Positions 41,523 to 52,130 of a stretch of 64,000 bases of DNA are shown here, piece after piece. The notes under the pieces are model-generated. The model had not been told where the DNA came from. It searched no databases and worked only from the letters and a program-made list of their open reading frames with translations. Each line of letters opens with the position of its first letter. The first letter of the stretch is position 1. Position numbers and translations under genes: made by a program. Source of the DNA: Burkholderia humptydooensis (GTDB lineage: Bacteria > Pseudomonadota > Gammaproteobacteria > Burkholderiales > Burkholderiaceae); the NCBI RefSeq assembly GCF_001513745.1, contig NZ_CP013380.1, forward strand, positions 1,488,001 to 1,552,000. Reading direction: 5' to 3'.

Positions 41523-42746
41523 CTACCCCATGTCGCCCACCCGTATCCAGCCCGCACGATACCACTCGTGCAGCAGGCCTGTCATGGCGGGGTCCCGGGA
41601 GAGTGTTACAAACCGTTTCGCCTCCATCCGGCGCGTATCGGCCAGTTCCGGCAGCCATTTCGCCGCGGTTGCGAGCGGATGCGCGTCGCCGTTGATGAAG
41701 TACGAGCGCGCGTTATACAACAACGCCGCTTTCCTGTCGAGCCGGATGCCCCGGCGAGACGCCTGGGCGACGAACGCGGCTTCGCCAAGTCGTCGCGGCG
41801 GCGGCTCGAAAACGACGTTTGATTTGGGCTCGCTCAAATAACAGCCAAGAAAATCGCCAATATCGCGTTCGTCCCATTTGATTCCAGCGAGCATCGCGGC
41901 AGCGCGCTCGACCATCGCGGCAGGCAGCATCGCGGGCGTGTCGACCGCGGGCTGCGCCGGGTCGCGGTATCGCGTGTCGTCGCACGTGCCTGTGCGCAGG
42001 CCGCCGCGCTCCGCGAGGTGATAGAGGAACTGCGCGCGCAACTCGCCTGCGGACGGGGCCCGGAAGCCGATCGAGCACGTCATGCACTCGCCGAGCGCGA
42101 TGCCGTCGTGCGCGACGTGCGGCGGCAGGTACAGCATGTCGCCGGGTTCGAGCACCCATTCGTCTGTCGGCTCGAAATTCGCGAGGACCTTGAGCGGCAA
42201 ACCTTCCTGCAGCGACAGATCCTGCTGCGCGCCGATCCGCCAGCGGCGCTTGCCGTGCACCTGCAGCAGGAACACGTCGTACGAGTCGAAATGCGGGCCG
42301 ACGCCGCCGCCGTCCGTCGCGTACGAGATCATCAGGTCGTCGAGGCGCGCATCCGGAACGAACCGGAAGCGCTCGAGCAGCGAGCGGGCGCGCTCGTCGT
42401 GCAGGTCGAGCCCCTGCACGAGCAGCGTCCACTCGCGGCGCTTCACGGACGGCAGATTCTCGGGCTCGAATGGCCCGTGCTCCAGTTGCCATCTGTTACG
42501 AAAATGGGTGACGAGACGCGATTCGACGTCAAAGTCGGCTGCAAGCTCGAACAGCGCATCGCGCGACAGCGGCGGCGCGATGTCGGCAATGGCCTGCCGA
42601 ATCAGAAGCGGCCTTTTCTGCCAATATCGGCGCATGAATTGCGCGGGACTGAGATTGCCGAGAAGCGGGGTCGGCGCCTCGGGCAACGGCGCGCGGGTGC
42701 GTTCGAGCACACGGCCGGACGGTTCGGGTAGGGGCCGTTTGGGCAT
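41523..42746 (-). CDS. JmjC/cupin ribosomal oxygenase (RoxA/YcfD-like)
   Basis: 407 residues. The Fe(II)-binding triad is visible as HFDSYDVF near residue 148 and HVAHDG near 206. Other matches to the YcfD family are the N-terminal FMRRYWQKRPLLIRQA, the GGGVGPHFD stretch and the C-terminal winged-helix region. YcfD hydroxylates an arginine of ribosomal protein L16 using 2-oxoglutarate and oxygen. The start is the ATG at 42746, next to the slyD promoter, with which it is divergent. Confidence 0.88.
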   Translation of the reverse strand: MPKRPLPEPSGRVLERTRAPLPEAPTPLLGNLSPAQFMRRYWQKRPLLIRQAIADIAPPLSRDALFELAADFDVESRLVTHFRNRWQLEHGPFEPENLPSVKRREWTLLVQGLDLHDERARSLLERFRFVPDARLDDLMISYATDGGGVGPHFDSYDVFLLQVHGKRRWRIGAQQDLSLQEGLPLKVLANFEPTDEWVLEPGDMLYLPPHVAHDGIALGECMTCSIGFRAPSAGELRAQFLYHLAERGGLRTGTCDDTRYRDPAQPAVDTPAMLPAAMVERAAAMLAGIKWDERDIGDFLGCYLSEPKSNVVFEPPPRRLGEAAFVAQASRRGIRLDRKAALLYNARSYFINGDAHPLATAAKWLPELADTRRMEAKRFVTLSRDPAMTGLLHEWYRAGWIRVGDMG

Positions 42747-42748
42747 CG

Positions 42749-42754
42749 TATAAT
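42749..42754 (+). promoter_or_regulatory. Candidate -10 box of slyD
   Basis: TATAAT 25 bases before the slyD start and immediately beside the RoxA-like start codon, so the two divergent promoters share a very short region. Confidence 0.5.
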
Positions 42755-42778
42755 GGTTGTTGTACTTGGGAGAATTGG

Positions 42779-43324
42779 ATGAAAATCGCAAAAAACACTG
42801 TCGTATCGGTCGCTTACAAGCTGTCGGATGCGCAAGGCAATCTGATCGAGGAGAGCGATGAGCCGATGGTCTATCTGCACGGCGGCTATGATGGCACGTT
42901 CCCCAAGATCGAGGAACAACTCGACGGCCAGGAGCCCGGCTATCAGACGCAAATCCAGCTTGAGCCGCAGGATGCGTTCGGCGATTACGATCCTGAACTC
43001 GTGAAAATCGAGCCGCGCGACCGTTTCCCCGAGCCGCTCGAAGTGGGCATGCAATTCGAAGGCACGCCGGAGGACGGTGACGAGGAAATCGATTCGCTGA
43101 TCTACACGGTGACCGATATCGCGGAAGACAAGGTCGTCCTCGATGGCAATCACCCGCTCGCCGGGATGGCGCTGCGTTTCGCGCTGACCGTCAAGGACGT
43201 GCGCGAAGCGACGGAAGACGAAATCGAGCACGAGCATGCGCACGGCGCGGAAGGGCTCGAAATCGTCGACGAAGACGAGGATGACGACAACGAAGGCAAC
43301 GGTTCAGCGCGCACCCTGCATTGA
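42779..43324 (+). CDS. slyD: FKBP-type peptidyl-prolyl isomerase SlyD
   Basis: 181 residues. The SlyD-type split FKBP domain reads VVSVAYKLSDAQGNLIEES, then PMVYLHGGYDG, with the insert-in-flap region DAFGDYDPELV and NHPLAGMALRF. The tail is short and acidic with a few histidines (HEHAHGAEGLEIVDEDEDDD), weaker in metal binding than the His-rich E. coli SlyD. It helps folding and possibly nickel handling. The last 21 bases overlap the end of the converging gene on the minus strand. Confidence 0.93.
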   Translation: MKIAKNTVVSVAYKLSDAQGNLIEESDEPMVYLHGGYDGTFPKIEEQLDGQEPGYQTQIQLEPQDAFGDYDPELVKIEPRDRFPEPLEVGMQFEGTPEDGDEEIDSLIYTVTDIAEDKVVLDGNHPLAGMALRFALTVKDVREATEDEIEHEHAHGAEGLEIVDEDEDDDNEGNGSARTLH

Positions 43325-44605
43325 GCCCGGTGCGGCGATGCCCGGCGCTTCGCCGGGTGTCGCGCTCGATGGCGCGTGGTGATCGAATGAACCTTCGCGC
43401 GCGCCATGCCATTCACCATAGCCGGGCGGCGTCGCGCCGCTCGCGCCCGAATCGGGCAGCACCGGCGGCGCCGGGATTTCCGGCATGTCGGGCAGCGGCG
43501 TGTTCTCATGCGGCACGATGGGCAGCGCGGGCGGTTGAGGCAGATGCTTCGGTACGGTCTGCATGCTCACGTTGAACATCGGCTGCTTCGCCGAATCCAC
43601 GCCGATTCGCACCCATTGCGTCAGGCGCGCATGCGGCGCGATCGCGACGCGCGTCAGATTGCCGACCAGATTCCCCTTGTCGTCGCGTAACGGGCGGTCG
43701 ATCCTGAATCCGTCCGCAAGCGGCTCGCCGCTCGGATGCACGACGATGATCGAGCCGCGAAAGACGGCCGCGGCTTTCACCAACGCTCGCTTGAATTCGC
43801 GAAAGCCGTCGCGCACGCGCGGGCGGTTGAAGCGCAGCCACCCGAAGCGCTCCGAACGTTCGTAGCGATCGAATTGCGGGTCGCCCTCGAGAAAGATCAC
43901 GAGCGCGCGCGCCTTGCGGCGCTTCGCATACTCGGCCGCGTGATCGATCCAGAACGCATTTGCGATGACACGATCTTCGAACTCGCCGTTGCGCCCGCCT
44001 GCTGTCAGGTAGCGATTGTTCGGCCCCGGCGCGTTCAGGCCGATGAACACCGTATCGTCGCGGACCCAGCGAACGTTTTCGCGATACGGGTGAAAGCGCG
44101 CCACTTCGCTTTCGCGCGTGAGTGGCATCGGATTCGCGCCGGGCGATGCCGGCTCGGCAAAGATGTTCTGACGCAGGAAGTCTAGCCGCTCGACGGGATC
44201 GTACGCACCGGCATCGCGCGTGCCGCAGGCTGCCCAGTCGTATTGGCCGGGCAGCAGCACGAGCGGGACGCGGGACGCTGCGAACAGCACGTTGCGCTGC
44301 TCGTACAACTGATCGCGACAGGCTTCCTTCGGCCCCTTCAGGTTGCCTTCGTAGACGATGAACGACACCGAACGGTCGCGCGCGATCGCATCGAGCAGGC
44401 GCCGGGCCTGCGGTTCGTCGTCGGCCGACGCGATCACGCCGGACAAGACCGCGAACGTGTACGGCTCGCTGCCCGCTCGCGACGATGCGTGCGCGGCCGG
44501 TGCGCTGCCGGCGAGCGTCCATGCGAGCGCGCCGGCGAGCGCCGCGGATGCGGCGACGCGCGCGCGAAGCGTCGCGCGCGGCGCGGTACGGTCAGCGTTG
44601 CGCAT
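43304..44605 (-). CDS. Exported protein of unknown function, metallophosphatase-like
   Basis: 433 residues. The signal peptide (residues about 12-40, ending in AHAS) directs it to the periplasm. The body contains [45 protein letters not shown] and [15 protein letters not shown]. These look like the strand-loop pattern of calcineurin-type phosphoesterases, but the usual DxH and GNH(D/E) metal motifs are not intact, so catalytic activity is doubtful. A Pro-rich C-terminal tail of about 90 residues follows. It overlaps mutS by 14 bp upstream and slyD by 21 bp at its end. Confidence 0.7.
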   Translation of the reverse strand: MRNADRTAPRATLRARVAASAALAGALAWTLAGSAPAAHASSRAGSEPYTFAVLSGVIASADDEPQARRLLDAIARDRSVSFIVYEGNLKGPKEACRDQLYEQRNVLFAASRVPLVLLPGQYDWAACGTRDAGAYDPVERLDFLRQNIFAEPASPGANPMPLTRESEVARFHPYRENVRWVRDDTVFIGLNAPGPNNRYLTAGGRNGEFEDRVIANAFWIDHAAEYAKRRKARALVIFLEGDPQFDRYERSERFGWLRFNRPRVRDGFREFKRALVKAAAVFRGSIIVVHPSGEPLADGFRIDRPLRDDKGNLVGNLTRVAIAPHARLTQWVRIGVDSAKQPMFNVSMQTVPKHLPQPPALPIVPHENTPLPDMPEIPAPPVLPDSGASGATPPGYGEWHGAREGSFDHHAPSSATPGEAPGIAAPGSMQGAR

Positions 44606-47261
44606 CCGTTGCGCCTGAGCGGGCGAGCGCGTGCAGTTCGTAGAGCAGGTCGAGCGCGTCGCGCGGTTTCAAGTCGTCCGGATCGAGCCTGAGCAGGCGC
44701 TCGAGCGCCGGGTGCGGCGTCGCAGCCGGCGGCTCGTTGCATTCCGGTTCGTCGACGATCGGTTGCGCGGCGAAGAGATCGAGCTGCGGCGTTGCCTGGG
44801 CCGCGGACTGCTGCTCGAGGTGCGCGAGATGCTTGCGGGCGGCGCGAATCACCGGCGCCGGAACGCCTGCGAGTTGCGCGACCTGCAGGCCGTAGCTCTG
44901 GTTCGCCGGACCTTCCTCGACCGCGTGGAGGAACACGATGCCGTGGCCGTGCTCGACCGCCGACAGGTGCACGTTCGCCGCTTGCGGGAATTCCGCCGGC
45001 AATTGCGTGAGCTCGAAGTAGTGCGTCGCGAACAGCGTGTAGCAGCGATTGTGCGACAACAGATGGCGCGCGATCGCCCATGCGAGCGCGAGGCCGTCGA
45101 ACGTCGACGTGCCGCGGCCGATTTCGTCCATCAGCACGAGGCTGTGCGGCGTCGCGTCGTTCAGGATCGCGGCGGCCTCCGTCATCTCGACCATGAACGT
45201 CGAGCGGCCGCCCGCGAGATCGTCCGCCGCGCCGATGCGCGTGAAGATGCGATCGATCGGGCCGAAGCGCGCCGCCTTCGCTGGCACGTAGCTGCCGACG
45301 TACGCCATCAGCGCGATGAGCGCCGTCTGTCGCATGAACGTCGACTTACCGCCCATGTTCGGGCCGGTGATGAGGAGCAGCTTCCGATCGGGGTTCAGCG
45401 CGCAATCGTTCGCGATGAATTGCTCGACCTGCGCTTCGACGACCGGATGGCGGCCCTGATCGATCTCGATGCCGATCTCGTCGGTGAATTCCGGCGCCAC
45501 CCAGTCGAGCGTGCGGGCGCGTTCGGCGAATGCCGCGAGCAGATCGAGCTCCGCAAGGCCGCTTGCGACGCGCTGGCAACCCTCGATGTGAGGCAGGAGC
45601 GCCTGCAATACGCCGTCGTAAAGCGCGCGTTCGCGGGCGAGCGCGCGCTCCTGCGCGGACAGTGCCTTGTCCTCGAACGTCTTCAGCTCGGGCGTGATGT
45701 AGCGCTCCGCGTTCTTGAGCGTCTGGCGGCGGCGATAGTCGTCGGGCACCTTGTCGGTCTGGCCGCGCGTGACTTCGATATAGAAGCCGTGAACCTTGTT
45801 GTACTCGACGCGCAGGTTCGGAATGCCCGTGCGTGCGCGCTCGCGCGTTTCGAGATCGATCAGGAACTGGCCACAGTTCTCCGAGATATCGCGCAGCTCG
45901 TCGAGCTCGGCGTCGTAGCCGCGGGCGATCACGCCGCCGTCGCGGACCATCGCCGCCGGCTCGGCCGCGATCGCGCGCGTGAGCAGATCGAGGCAGCCGG
46001 GCGGCGGCTCGAGCGCGGCGTCGAGGCGTCCTAGCGCGGCCGCGTTCGGTGCGATCTCGGCGACGCGTTCGCGCAGCGCGGGAAGGGCGGCGAACGTGTC
46101 GCGCAGGCTGGACAGATCGCGCGGCCGCGCGGACAGCAGCGCGAGGCGGCCGGTGATCCGCTCGACGTCGGCGATCTGCCGCAGCGCCGAGCGCAGGCTG
46201 TCGAGGCCGACATGCGCGGGCGCGTCGAGCAACGCGCCGATTGCCTGGTGGCGCGCCTGCGCGGCGACCGATGCGCGCGGCGGATGATGCAGCCAATGGC
46301 GCAGCAGGCGGCTGCCCATCGCGGTGCAGCAGGTGTCGAGCAGCGAATAGAGCGTCGGCGATTCGGTGCCGCGCAGCGTTTCGGTGAGTTCGAGATTGCG
46401 TCGCGTCGACGGGTCGAGCCCGATGTACTCGGATTCGTTTTCGACCTTGAGGCTGCGCACGTGGCGAAGCTGCTGGCCTTGCGTCGCGGCCGCGTAGATC
46501 AGCAGCGCGCCCGCCGCTCCGCTCGCGCTCGTGAGCGCTTGCGCGCCGAAGCCGTCGAGGCTCGCGACTTCGAGTTGATCGCAGAGGCGTTGCGTGCCCG
46601 ATGCGATATCGAAGTGCCACGCGGGCACGCGCGTGATCGCGCCCATGCCGGCCGGCACCGCTTCGATCGCGCCGTCGGCCGCGAGAATCTCGGCGGGGCG
46701 GATGCGCTCGAGCGCCGCGCCGAGCTGGTCCGGCGCGATCTCGGCGAGCCGCAGCGCGCCGCTCGCGAGATTGAGCCATGCAAGGCCGATGTTCGACGCG
46801 ACGCCGCGTTTGTTGTGCCCGACACAAAGCGCGAGCAGGAACACGTCGCTCTTGTCGGACAGCAGCGCGGCGTCGGTCAGCGTGCCCGGCGTCACGACGC
46901 GCACGACCTTGCGTTCGACGGGGCCCTTCGACGTCGCGGGATCGCCGATCTGTTCGCAGATCGCCGCCGATTCGCCGAATTTCACGAGCTTCGCGAGGTA
47001 CTGCTCGACCGCGTGGTGCGGCACGCCCGCCATCTTGATCGGGTTGCCGGCGGACGCGCCGCGTTGCGTGAGCGTCAGGTCGAGCAGGCGAGCGGCTTTC
47101 TCCGCGTCTTCGAAGAAGAGCTCGTAGAAGTCGCCCATCCGGTAGAACACGAGCGTGTCGGGGTGCTCCGCCTTGATGCGTAAATATTGCTGCATCATCG
47201 GCGTGTGCTGCGCGGCGGCCGTTGCCGCTGCGTCGGAGGAGGCGTCGATTTGGGTGGCCAT
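44592..47261 (-). CDS. mutS: DNA mismatch repair protein MutS
   Basis: 889 residues from [14 protein letters not shown]. The mismatch-reading Phe-X-Glu is in [10 protein letters not shown] near residue 44-48. Walker [14 protein letters not shown] is near 632, Walker B is around [16 protein letters not shown], and the following DEXH-like region reads [11 protein letters not shown]. The length (E. coli 853) is normal. It recognises base mismatches and starts repair with MutL. The gene looks intact, so the strain is not predicted to be a mutator through this locus. Confidence 0.97.
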   Translation of the reverse strand: MATQIDASSDAAATAAAQHTPMMQQYLRIKAEHPDTLVFYRMGDFYELFFEDAEKAARLLDLTLTQRGASAGNPIKMAGVPHHAVEQYLAKLVKFGESAAICEQIGDPATSKGPVERKVVRVVTPGTLTDAALLSDKSDVFLLALCVGHNKRGVASNIGLAWLNLASGALRLAEIAPDQLGAALERIRPAEILAADGAIEAVPAGMGAITRVPAWHFDIASGTQRLCDQLEVASLDGFGAQALTSASGAAGALLIYAAATQGQQLRHVRSLKVENESEYIGLDPSTRRNLELTETLRGTESPTLYSLLDTCCTAMGSRLLRHWLHHPPRASVAAQARHQAIGALLDAPAHVGLDSLRSALRQIADVERITGRLALLSARPRDLSSLRDTFAALPALRERVAEIAPNAAALGRLDAALEPPPGCLDLLTRAIAAEPAAMVRDGGVIARGYDAELDELRDISENCGQFLIDLETRERARTGIPNLRVEYNKVHGFYIEVTRGQTDKVPDDYRRRQTLKNAERYITPELKTFEDKALSAQERALARERALYDGVLQALLPHIEGCQRVASGLAELDLLAAFAERARTLDWVAPEFTDEIGIEIDQGRHPVVEAQVEQFIANDCALNPDRKLLLITGPNMGGKSTFMRQTALIALMAYVGSYVPAKAARFGPIDRIFTRIGAADDLAGGRSTFMVEMTEAAAILNDATPHSLVLMDEIGRGTSTFDGLALAWAIARHLLSHNRCYTLFATHYFELTQLPAEFPQAANVHLSAVEHGHGIVFLHAVEEGPANQSYGLQVAQLAGVPAPVIRAARKHLAHLEQQSAAQATPQLDLFAAQPIVDEPECNEPPAATPHPALERLLRLDPDDLKPRDALDLLYELHALARSGATDAQR

Positions 47262-48519
47262 CTTGCGGATATCTGTCTGCGTATACGGAATTGGGTGAGA
47301 GTTTACCTTGTCGCGCCGGCGCGCGAAGCTGGCCGGACGGCCAATGTATCGTCTCGGTGGCGATCCGCACGTGTCGCGCGCGCGGTTTGACGGCTCGGCG
47401 ACGTGTTTCGCAGAAGGCCGGCCGTCGCGGCAAGCGATATCGAAATTCGGTATCGAACCCATCTCGCGCTCGATCGGCGCGATACGGTTCGCCCGGGCAT
47501 TCGCCCGCGCATATCGAATCGATGCATCGGGCGCTTGTCGCGCATCTGCGCATGGCAAAGTCTTCAAACGACGCATTGCACACGCGGATCGGCGACGCCG
47601 GTCGTGGGGCGCGAATTAAAAGACGTCATGGCGCCATGCAAACAAAATTCACTATCGCACTATTCAATGATTTATTTTCTTGTGGGAATAAAATCTTTGC
47701 ATGATGAAGTGCATATTGCTTGTTTTGTAATCGATGATGTCGAATCCTATCGAGTGGCGGGTTGGATAAATTAATACCATTTGTTTTGATGGCAGGGAGG
47801 TAATAGTCTCCGTCGAGTGCCAAATTCGAATGAATTTGAAAATCCATGATCGGTTTCGGTGCATGTGTCGAGGCGATGAAAATGGCCGATCGACGCATTG
47901 AATAAAGAGGGGTTGTACGGCGTCGGCCGAGAAGAACCCGGAATGTGACGTTGTTGGAATCTCTTCCTGAAGAAGATAATCGTTTCGAGTAGCGATGTCC
48001 GCCGATCAGCTTGAATGGCCGACACGACGCGGCAGTCGCGGCAGTCGCGGCAGTCGCGGAAGTCGGGGAAGTAGCGGGAAAAAGAGGACGGCATCGAACG
48101 ATGCGATGCCGTCGCGGAGATCAGCAACATCCCGTGAAAAAGGGGACTCGTGATGTCTCGTCAAATCTTGTCGGCTTGGCCGGGGTTGGGCTCGATGCGT
48201 GTGTATGCGTCGGTTTGCTTTGTGCGCCGTCACGCCACGCTGAGCGATTCATGATTTTTTGATGATCGATGCGCGTTGTGCCCGCCGTCGATGCGGCCGC
48301 TGACGCGAATCTCCCCGTTCGAATCCATTGCATGCGCGTTGCGCTCCACGAAGCCGGGGCGTCAGGCGCCGTGTCCGCTTGTTTCGAATGTGGCGCGTGA
48401 GAATCGGCCGGCGGCGCATATTCGGATGTCCGAATGTTGTTGGAGTTGAGCAGACGTTGTGAAAGGGTGCATGCAGCCATGCTTTTCAATCGCCAATCCT
48501 TCCTGTTTAGGAGAATGAA
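47262..48519. other. 1.26-kb gene-poor, AT-richer stretch upstream of mutS
   Basis: No convincing gene was found. Short frames exist, such as 47626-47898 and 47771-48130 on the minus strand, but their translations lack family features and the typical codon use. Composition falls clearly between about 47630 and 48010. A 9-bp simple repeat lies at 48029. It must contain the mutS promoter near its left end and that of the small secreted protein near its right end. It may be the remains of an insertion. Confidence 0.55.
48029..48064. repeat. 9-bp simple sequence repeat, four copies
   Basis: GCGGCAGTC occurs three times in a row followed by one copy with a single change (GCGGAAGTC). It lies in the gene-poor region, so copy changes would not alter a known protein. 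Confidence 0.85.
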
Positions 48520-48792
48520 ATGAAAAAGACTTTTGCCGCAGCCGTTTCCGCCGTACTTCTGGCCTCGTCCTACGCGCACGCCGACACGTTGTGCACGTCC
48601 GGTACGATCACGAAGCTCTTCGTCGACAATACCGGCGTCATGGAGGTGACCGTCGGCAACCTCGCGTATCGGAACGGAAACAAGGATACCTATTCGATCA
48701 TCACGTCGGCGTTCGTCGCGAACAAGCAGTTATATATCTACGCGCCCAATTGCCAGCCGGATTCGACGATGGGGAGCTTCGCCGTGCGGTAA
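48520..48792 (+). CDS. Small secreted protein of unknown function
   Basis: 90 residues with a clear cleavable signal peptide (MKKTFAAAVSAVLLASSYAHA, cut after residue 21). The mature part of about 69 residues has two cysteines, one at its start (DTLCTSG) and one near the end (APNCQPD), probably joined by a disulfide. TAGGAGAAT lies just before the ATG. The alternating polar/hydrophobic pattern suggests beta strands. Codon use is less GC-biased than in neighbours and it stands beside the AT-richer stretch, hinting at acquisition. No family was recognised. Confidence 0.7.
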   Translation: MKKTFAAAVSAVLLASSYAHADTLCTSGTITKLFVDNTGVMEVTVGNLAYRNGNKDTYSIITSAFVANKQLYIYAPNCQPDSTMGSFAVR

Positions 48793-49043
48793 CGCGGGCC
48801 GCATACGCGGGCGAGGAGCGCGCGACGTTCTTCGTTCGAGTCGTGAAGTCGCCTGATGGTTCGCGCTTTCGCGATGAAGAAGCGCGCGCTTGCGCGTTTC
48901 TTCTCGAAATCGGCGGGACGGCGCACGCCGGCGCGTTCGCGCAGGCCGGAAATGAAACGGCCCGCGGCGCTTCAAGCGCCGCGGGCCGCCGGAGCTTGCC
49001 CGCCGCTGCGATCGGCGTCACGCGGGCGGGGGAGTCGAGCCGC

Positions 49044-49847
49044 TCATTCGTCCGCCGGCCGCGTATGCGTATAGCGGTTCAGGATCGGAATCATTTGCGC
49101 ATAGATCTTCGGATTCGCAGCGACGATCTCGCGCCGGTGCAGGAAATCGGAGTCGCCCGTGTAATTGCCGACGAGGCCGCCCGCCTCGGTGATGAGCAGG
49201 CTGCCCGCCGCGACATCCCACACGTTGATGCCTTGCTCGAAGAAGCCGTCGAGGCGGCCCGCCGCGACGTTCGCAAGATCGAGCGCGGCCGCGCCCGGAC
49301 GGCGCAACCCGGTGCACGCCTGCGTCATCTCGGTGAAGAGGCGCGAGTAGGCGTCGAGGCCGTCTTTTTCGCGGAACGGAAAGCCCGTGCCGACCAGCGC
49401 GTCCGCGAGGCGGTCGCGCCGTCCGACGCGGATGCGCCGATCGTTCAGGTACGCGCCGCGGCCGCGCGTCGCGGTGAAGAGGTCGTTGTGGTTCGGGTCG
49501 TAGACCACCGCCTGCGTGACGACGCCCTTGTGCGCGAGCGCGATCGACACGCAGTAGTACGGAAAACCATGAATGAAGTTCGTCGTGCCGTCGAGCGGAT
49601 CGATGATCCACTGGAATTCGGATTCGTCGCCCGACTCGCCGGACTCTTCGGCGAGGATCGCGTGATCGGGATAGGCGGTCTTCAGCGTTTCGATGATCGC
49701 GTCTTCAGCCGCCTTGTCGACTTCCGTCACGAAATCGTTCTGCTGCTTCTTGCGAATCTCGATCAGATCGAGATCGAGCGAGGCGCGATTGATGATCTGT
49801 CCGGCGCGACGAGCCGCCTTGACAGCGATGTTGAGCATGGGATGCAT
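49044..49847 (-). CDS. suhB: Inositol-1-monophosphatase SuhB
   Basis: 267 residues, equal to the E. coli length. Metal-binding motifs are [10 protein letters not shown] near residue 66, [15 protein letters not shown] near 85 and [18 protein letters not shown] near 212. SuhB hydrolyses inositol phosphates and also acts with NusA/NusB in rRNA antitermination in E. coli. The start [16 protein letters not shown] fits the family. It is divergent from trmJ across about 300 bp. Confidence 0.95.
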   Translation of the reverse strand: MHPMLNIAVKAARRAGQIINRASLDLDLIEIRKKQQNDFVTEVDKAAEDAIIETLKTAYPDHAILAEESGESGDESEFQWIIDPLDGTTNFIHGFPYYCVSIALAHKGVVTQAVVYDPNHNDLFTATRGRGAYLNDRRIRVGRRDRLADALVGTGFPFREKDGLDAYSRLFTEMTQACTGLRRPGAAALDLANVAAGRLDGFFEQGINVWDVAAGSLLITEAGGLVGNYTGDSDFLHRREIVAANPKIYAQMIPILNRYTHTRPADE

Positions 49848-50145
49848 GAGCCTGAATCCTGAAGCCGGCGACGCGAGGCCGCCACGAGGGTGATCGAACC
49901 AGCGAAGCGGCGCCGCGCGCACGGGAGGGCGGCAGGCGGGCGTTTCGCCGACGGAAGACGAATTGGCAAAGAGCGGGTGCAGCGGGTGCGGGCCGAACAG
50001 CGCGAGCGCCGCATGCAAAAACGCGATTTTACCCGACTCGCGGCAGTTTTTTGCGAAACGGTCGCGCATACCGTTCGATCGTCCGTTCGGACGAGTGGGT
50101 TTGCCGGCGAGTTGGCGATACCATACCGGCATCCTGATCAGTCGA

Positions 50146-51054
50146 ATGAACGCTTTGGAATCTCAGCAGAAACCGTCCGCGCCGTCCGGCGGCGCGGCCA
50201 CATCCCGTCCGGCGCGGGCCGCGCGCGGCGGATTCACGTCGACGCGCTTCGTGCTCATCGAGCCGAGCCACCCCGGCAACGTCGGCGCGGCGGCGCGCGC
50301 GCTGAAGACGATGGGCTTTTCGCGCCTCGTGCTCGTCGCGCCGCGCGTGCCGCGCGTGCAGAGCGATCCGGAGGCGCTCGCGATGGCGAGCGGCGCCGAC
50401 GACGTGCTCGCGTCCGCGCACGTCGTGCCGACGCTCGCCGACGCGCTGAACGGCGTGCAATGGTCGCTCGGGCTCACTGCGCGTTCGCGCGAGTACGGGC
50501 CGCCGCGGCTCGCGCCCCGCGCGGCGGCCGCAAGCGCGCTCCAGCAGGTGCGCACGGGCGACATCGCGCTCGTGTTCGGCAACGAGCGCACTGGCCTGTC
50601 GAACGAGCACGTCGAGCGCTGCAGCGCGATTGCGCACATTCCGGCAAACCCCGCATACAGCTCGCTCAATCTCGCGCAGGCGGTGCAGGTGCTCGCGTAC
50701 GAGCTGCGCGTCGCGCTGCTCGAAGACGACGAGTCCGCCGCGCCGCCGGACGCCGCGCTCGGCACGCTCGCGCAAAGCGACGAGATCGAGCGGATGTTCG
50801 TTCATCTCGAAAATGCGCTGATCGCGCTCGATTTCCTCGATCCGCGCAATCCAAAGAAGCTGATGTCGCGGTTGCGGCGGCTCTTTGCGCGAACGGGGAT
50901 CGAACGCGAGGAAGTGAACATCGTTCGCGGGATCGCGAAGCACATCCTGCTGAAGGCGGGCGGTGCGGACGCGCGCGCGGGCGTTTCGGGCGACGGCGAA
51001 AGCGGCCCGGGCGATGCGGACTATTCCGGCCGCGACGCCGGGCGGGACGACTGA
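50146..51054 (+). CDS. trmJ: tRNA (cytidine/uridine-2'-O-)-methyltransferase TrmJ
   Basis: 302 residues from [11 protein letters not shown]. The SPOUT fold shows [30 protein letters not shown] and the knotted SAM-binding [17 protein letters not shown], followed by [24 protein letters not shown]-terminal helical extension binds tRNA. TrmJ methylates position 32 of tRNAs. An Ala/Pro-rich leader of about 30 residues and a Gly/Asp-rich tail flank the domain. cysE follows 197 bp later, an order common in beta-proteobacteria. Confidence 0.94.
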   Translation: MNALESQQKPSAPSGGAATSRPARAARGGFTSTRFVLIEPSHPGNVGAAARALKTMGFSRLVLVAPRVPRVQSDPEALAMASGADDVLASAHVVPTLADALNGVQWSLGLTARSREYGPPRLAPRAAAASALQQVRTGDIALVFGNERTGLSNEHVERCSAIAHIPANPAYSSLNLAQAVQVLAYELRVALLEDDESAAPPDAALGTLAQSDEIERMFVHLENALIALDFLDPRNPKKLMSRLRRLFARTGIEREEVNIVRGIAKHILLKAGGADARAGVSGDGESGPGDADYSGRDAGRDD

Positions 51055-51251
51055 CGCGGCGCGGCCCCGCGGCCGGCCATACCCGCGGCCGCAGCAGGGA
51101 GAACGCGGCGCCTGCTGCGCGTTCGCGGCGGCGGCTCTACAATCGTCCTCGTGTCATAAGCAAAGCTGTCAAAACGATAACGCAACGACAGCGCGATAAC
51201 GGCTCCGCCCGGCGGCCGCGCACCGGGTTTCCTTCTTCCATCGTCACCACC

Positions 51252-52034
51252 ATGTTCACGAGACTTCGCGAAGACGTCGTTACGATCCGTGAGCGCGATC
51301 CCGCCGCCCGCAGCGCCTGGGAAGTGCTCACGTGCTATCCGGGGCTGCACGCGCTCGTGTTTCACCGGATCGCGCACGCGTGCTGGCGTTCCGGCTGGCG
51401 CTGGCTAGGCCGGTTCGTGTCGCAGGTCGGCCGCTTCCTGACCGGCATCGAAATCCACCCGGGGGCGACGCTCGGCCGGCGCGTGTTCATCGATCACGGG
51501 ATGGGCGTCGTGATCGGCGAGACGGCCGTTGTCGGCGATGACTGCACGATCTACCAGGGCGTGACGCTCGGCGGCACGTTGCTCACGCGCGGCGCGAAGC
51601 GTCACCCGACGCTCGAGCGCGGCGTGATCGTCGGTGCGGGCGCGAAGGTGCTGGGCGGCTTTACGGTCGGCGCGGGCGCGAAGATCGGCTCGAATGCGGT
51701 CGTCGTGAAGCCGGTGCCGGCGGGCGGTACCGCGGTCGGCAATCCGGCGCGGGTCGTCGTGCCCGCCGATGCGAAACGCACGCCCGAGCGCGCGGCGTTC
51801 TGCGCGTACGGAATCACGCCGAACGCCGACGATCCGATGTCGCTCGCGATTCACGGCCTCATCGATCATGCGGCAAAGGAGGCGCAGCGCGTCGACGAAA
51901 TCGTTGTCGCGCTTGAGCGTCTGGGCGCGCACCTGGATGCGCTGCAAGGCTCGGACGGCGCGCGACTCGATTTGCGTCGCCTGTCCGCCGCGTTCGAGGG
52001 CCGAGCGCTGGACGGGAAGGCTGCCGAGCGCTGA
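51252..52034 (+). CDS. cysE: Serine O-acetyltransferase
   Basis: 260 residues from [17 protein letters not shown]. The hexapeptide-repeat beta-helix runs from [19 protein letters not shown] to [25 protein letters not shown] and contains the catalytic histidines in [10 protein letters not shown] and the GGTLL loop. It makes O-acetylserine for cysteine synthesis, which also feeds IscS. The N-terminal part is shorter than E. coli CysE, and a C-terminal helical tail of about 70 residues follows the repeat. It converges with lpxH. Confidence 0.95.
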   Translation: MFTRLREDVVTIRERDPAARSAWEVLTCYPGLHALVFHRIAHACWRSGWRWLGRFVSQVGRFLTGIEIHPGATLGRRVFIDHGMGVVIGETAVVGDDCTIYQGVTLGGTLLTRGAKRHPTLERGVIVGAGAKVLGGFTVGAGAKIGSNAVVVKPVPAGGTAVGNPARVVVPADAKRTPERAAFCAYGITPNADDPMSLAIHGLIDHAAKEAQRVDEIVVALERLGAHLDALQGSDGARLDLRRLSAAFEGRALDGKAAER

Positions 52035-52130
52035 GCGGGAGCGCGCGGGTCGCGTTCGCCCGGCCGGCACACCCGGCTGCGGCCGCCTGGTGGGCTTTTG
52101 AAAGCCCGGCCTCTTGAAGGCGCGCGACGC

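Noticed and set aside
48029..48064. CRISPR-like array
   Set aside because: The 9-bp units are directly adjacent with no spacers; it is a simple sequence repeat. No CRISPR array was seen anywhere in the window.
47626..48130. Small minus-strand genes (47626-47898 and 47771-48130)
   Set aside because: No ribosome binding site of note, no family pattern, overlapping frames, and unusual composition; not supported as genes.
52092..52107. Hairpin GGGCTTTTGAAAGCCC between cysE and lpxH as a terminator
   Set aside because: The loop is only two bases and there is no T-run on either side.
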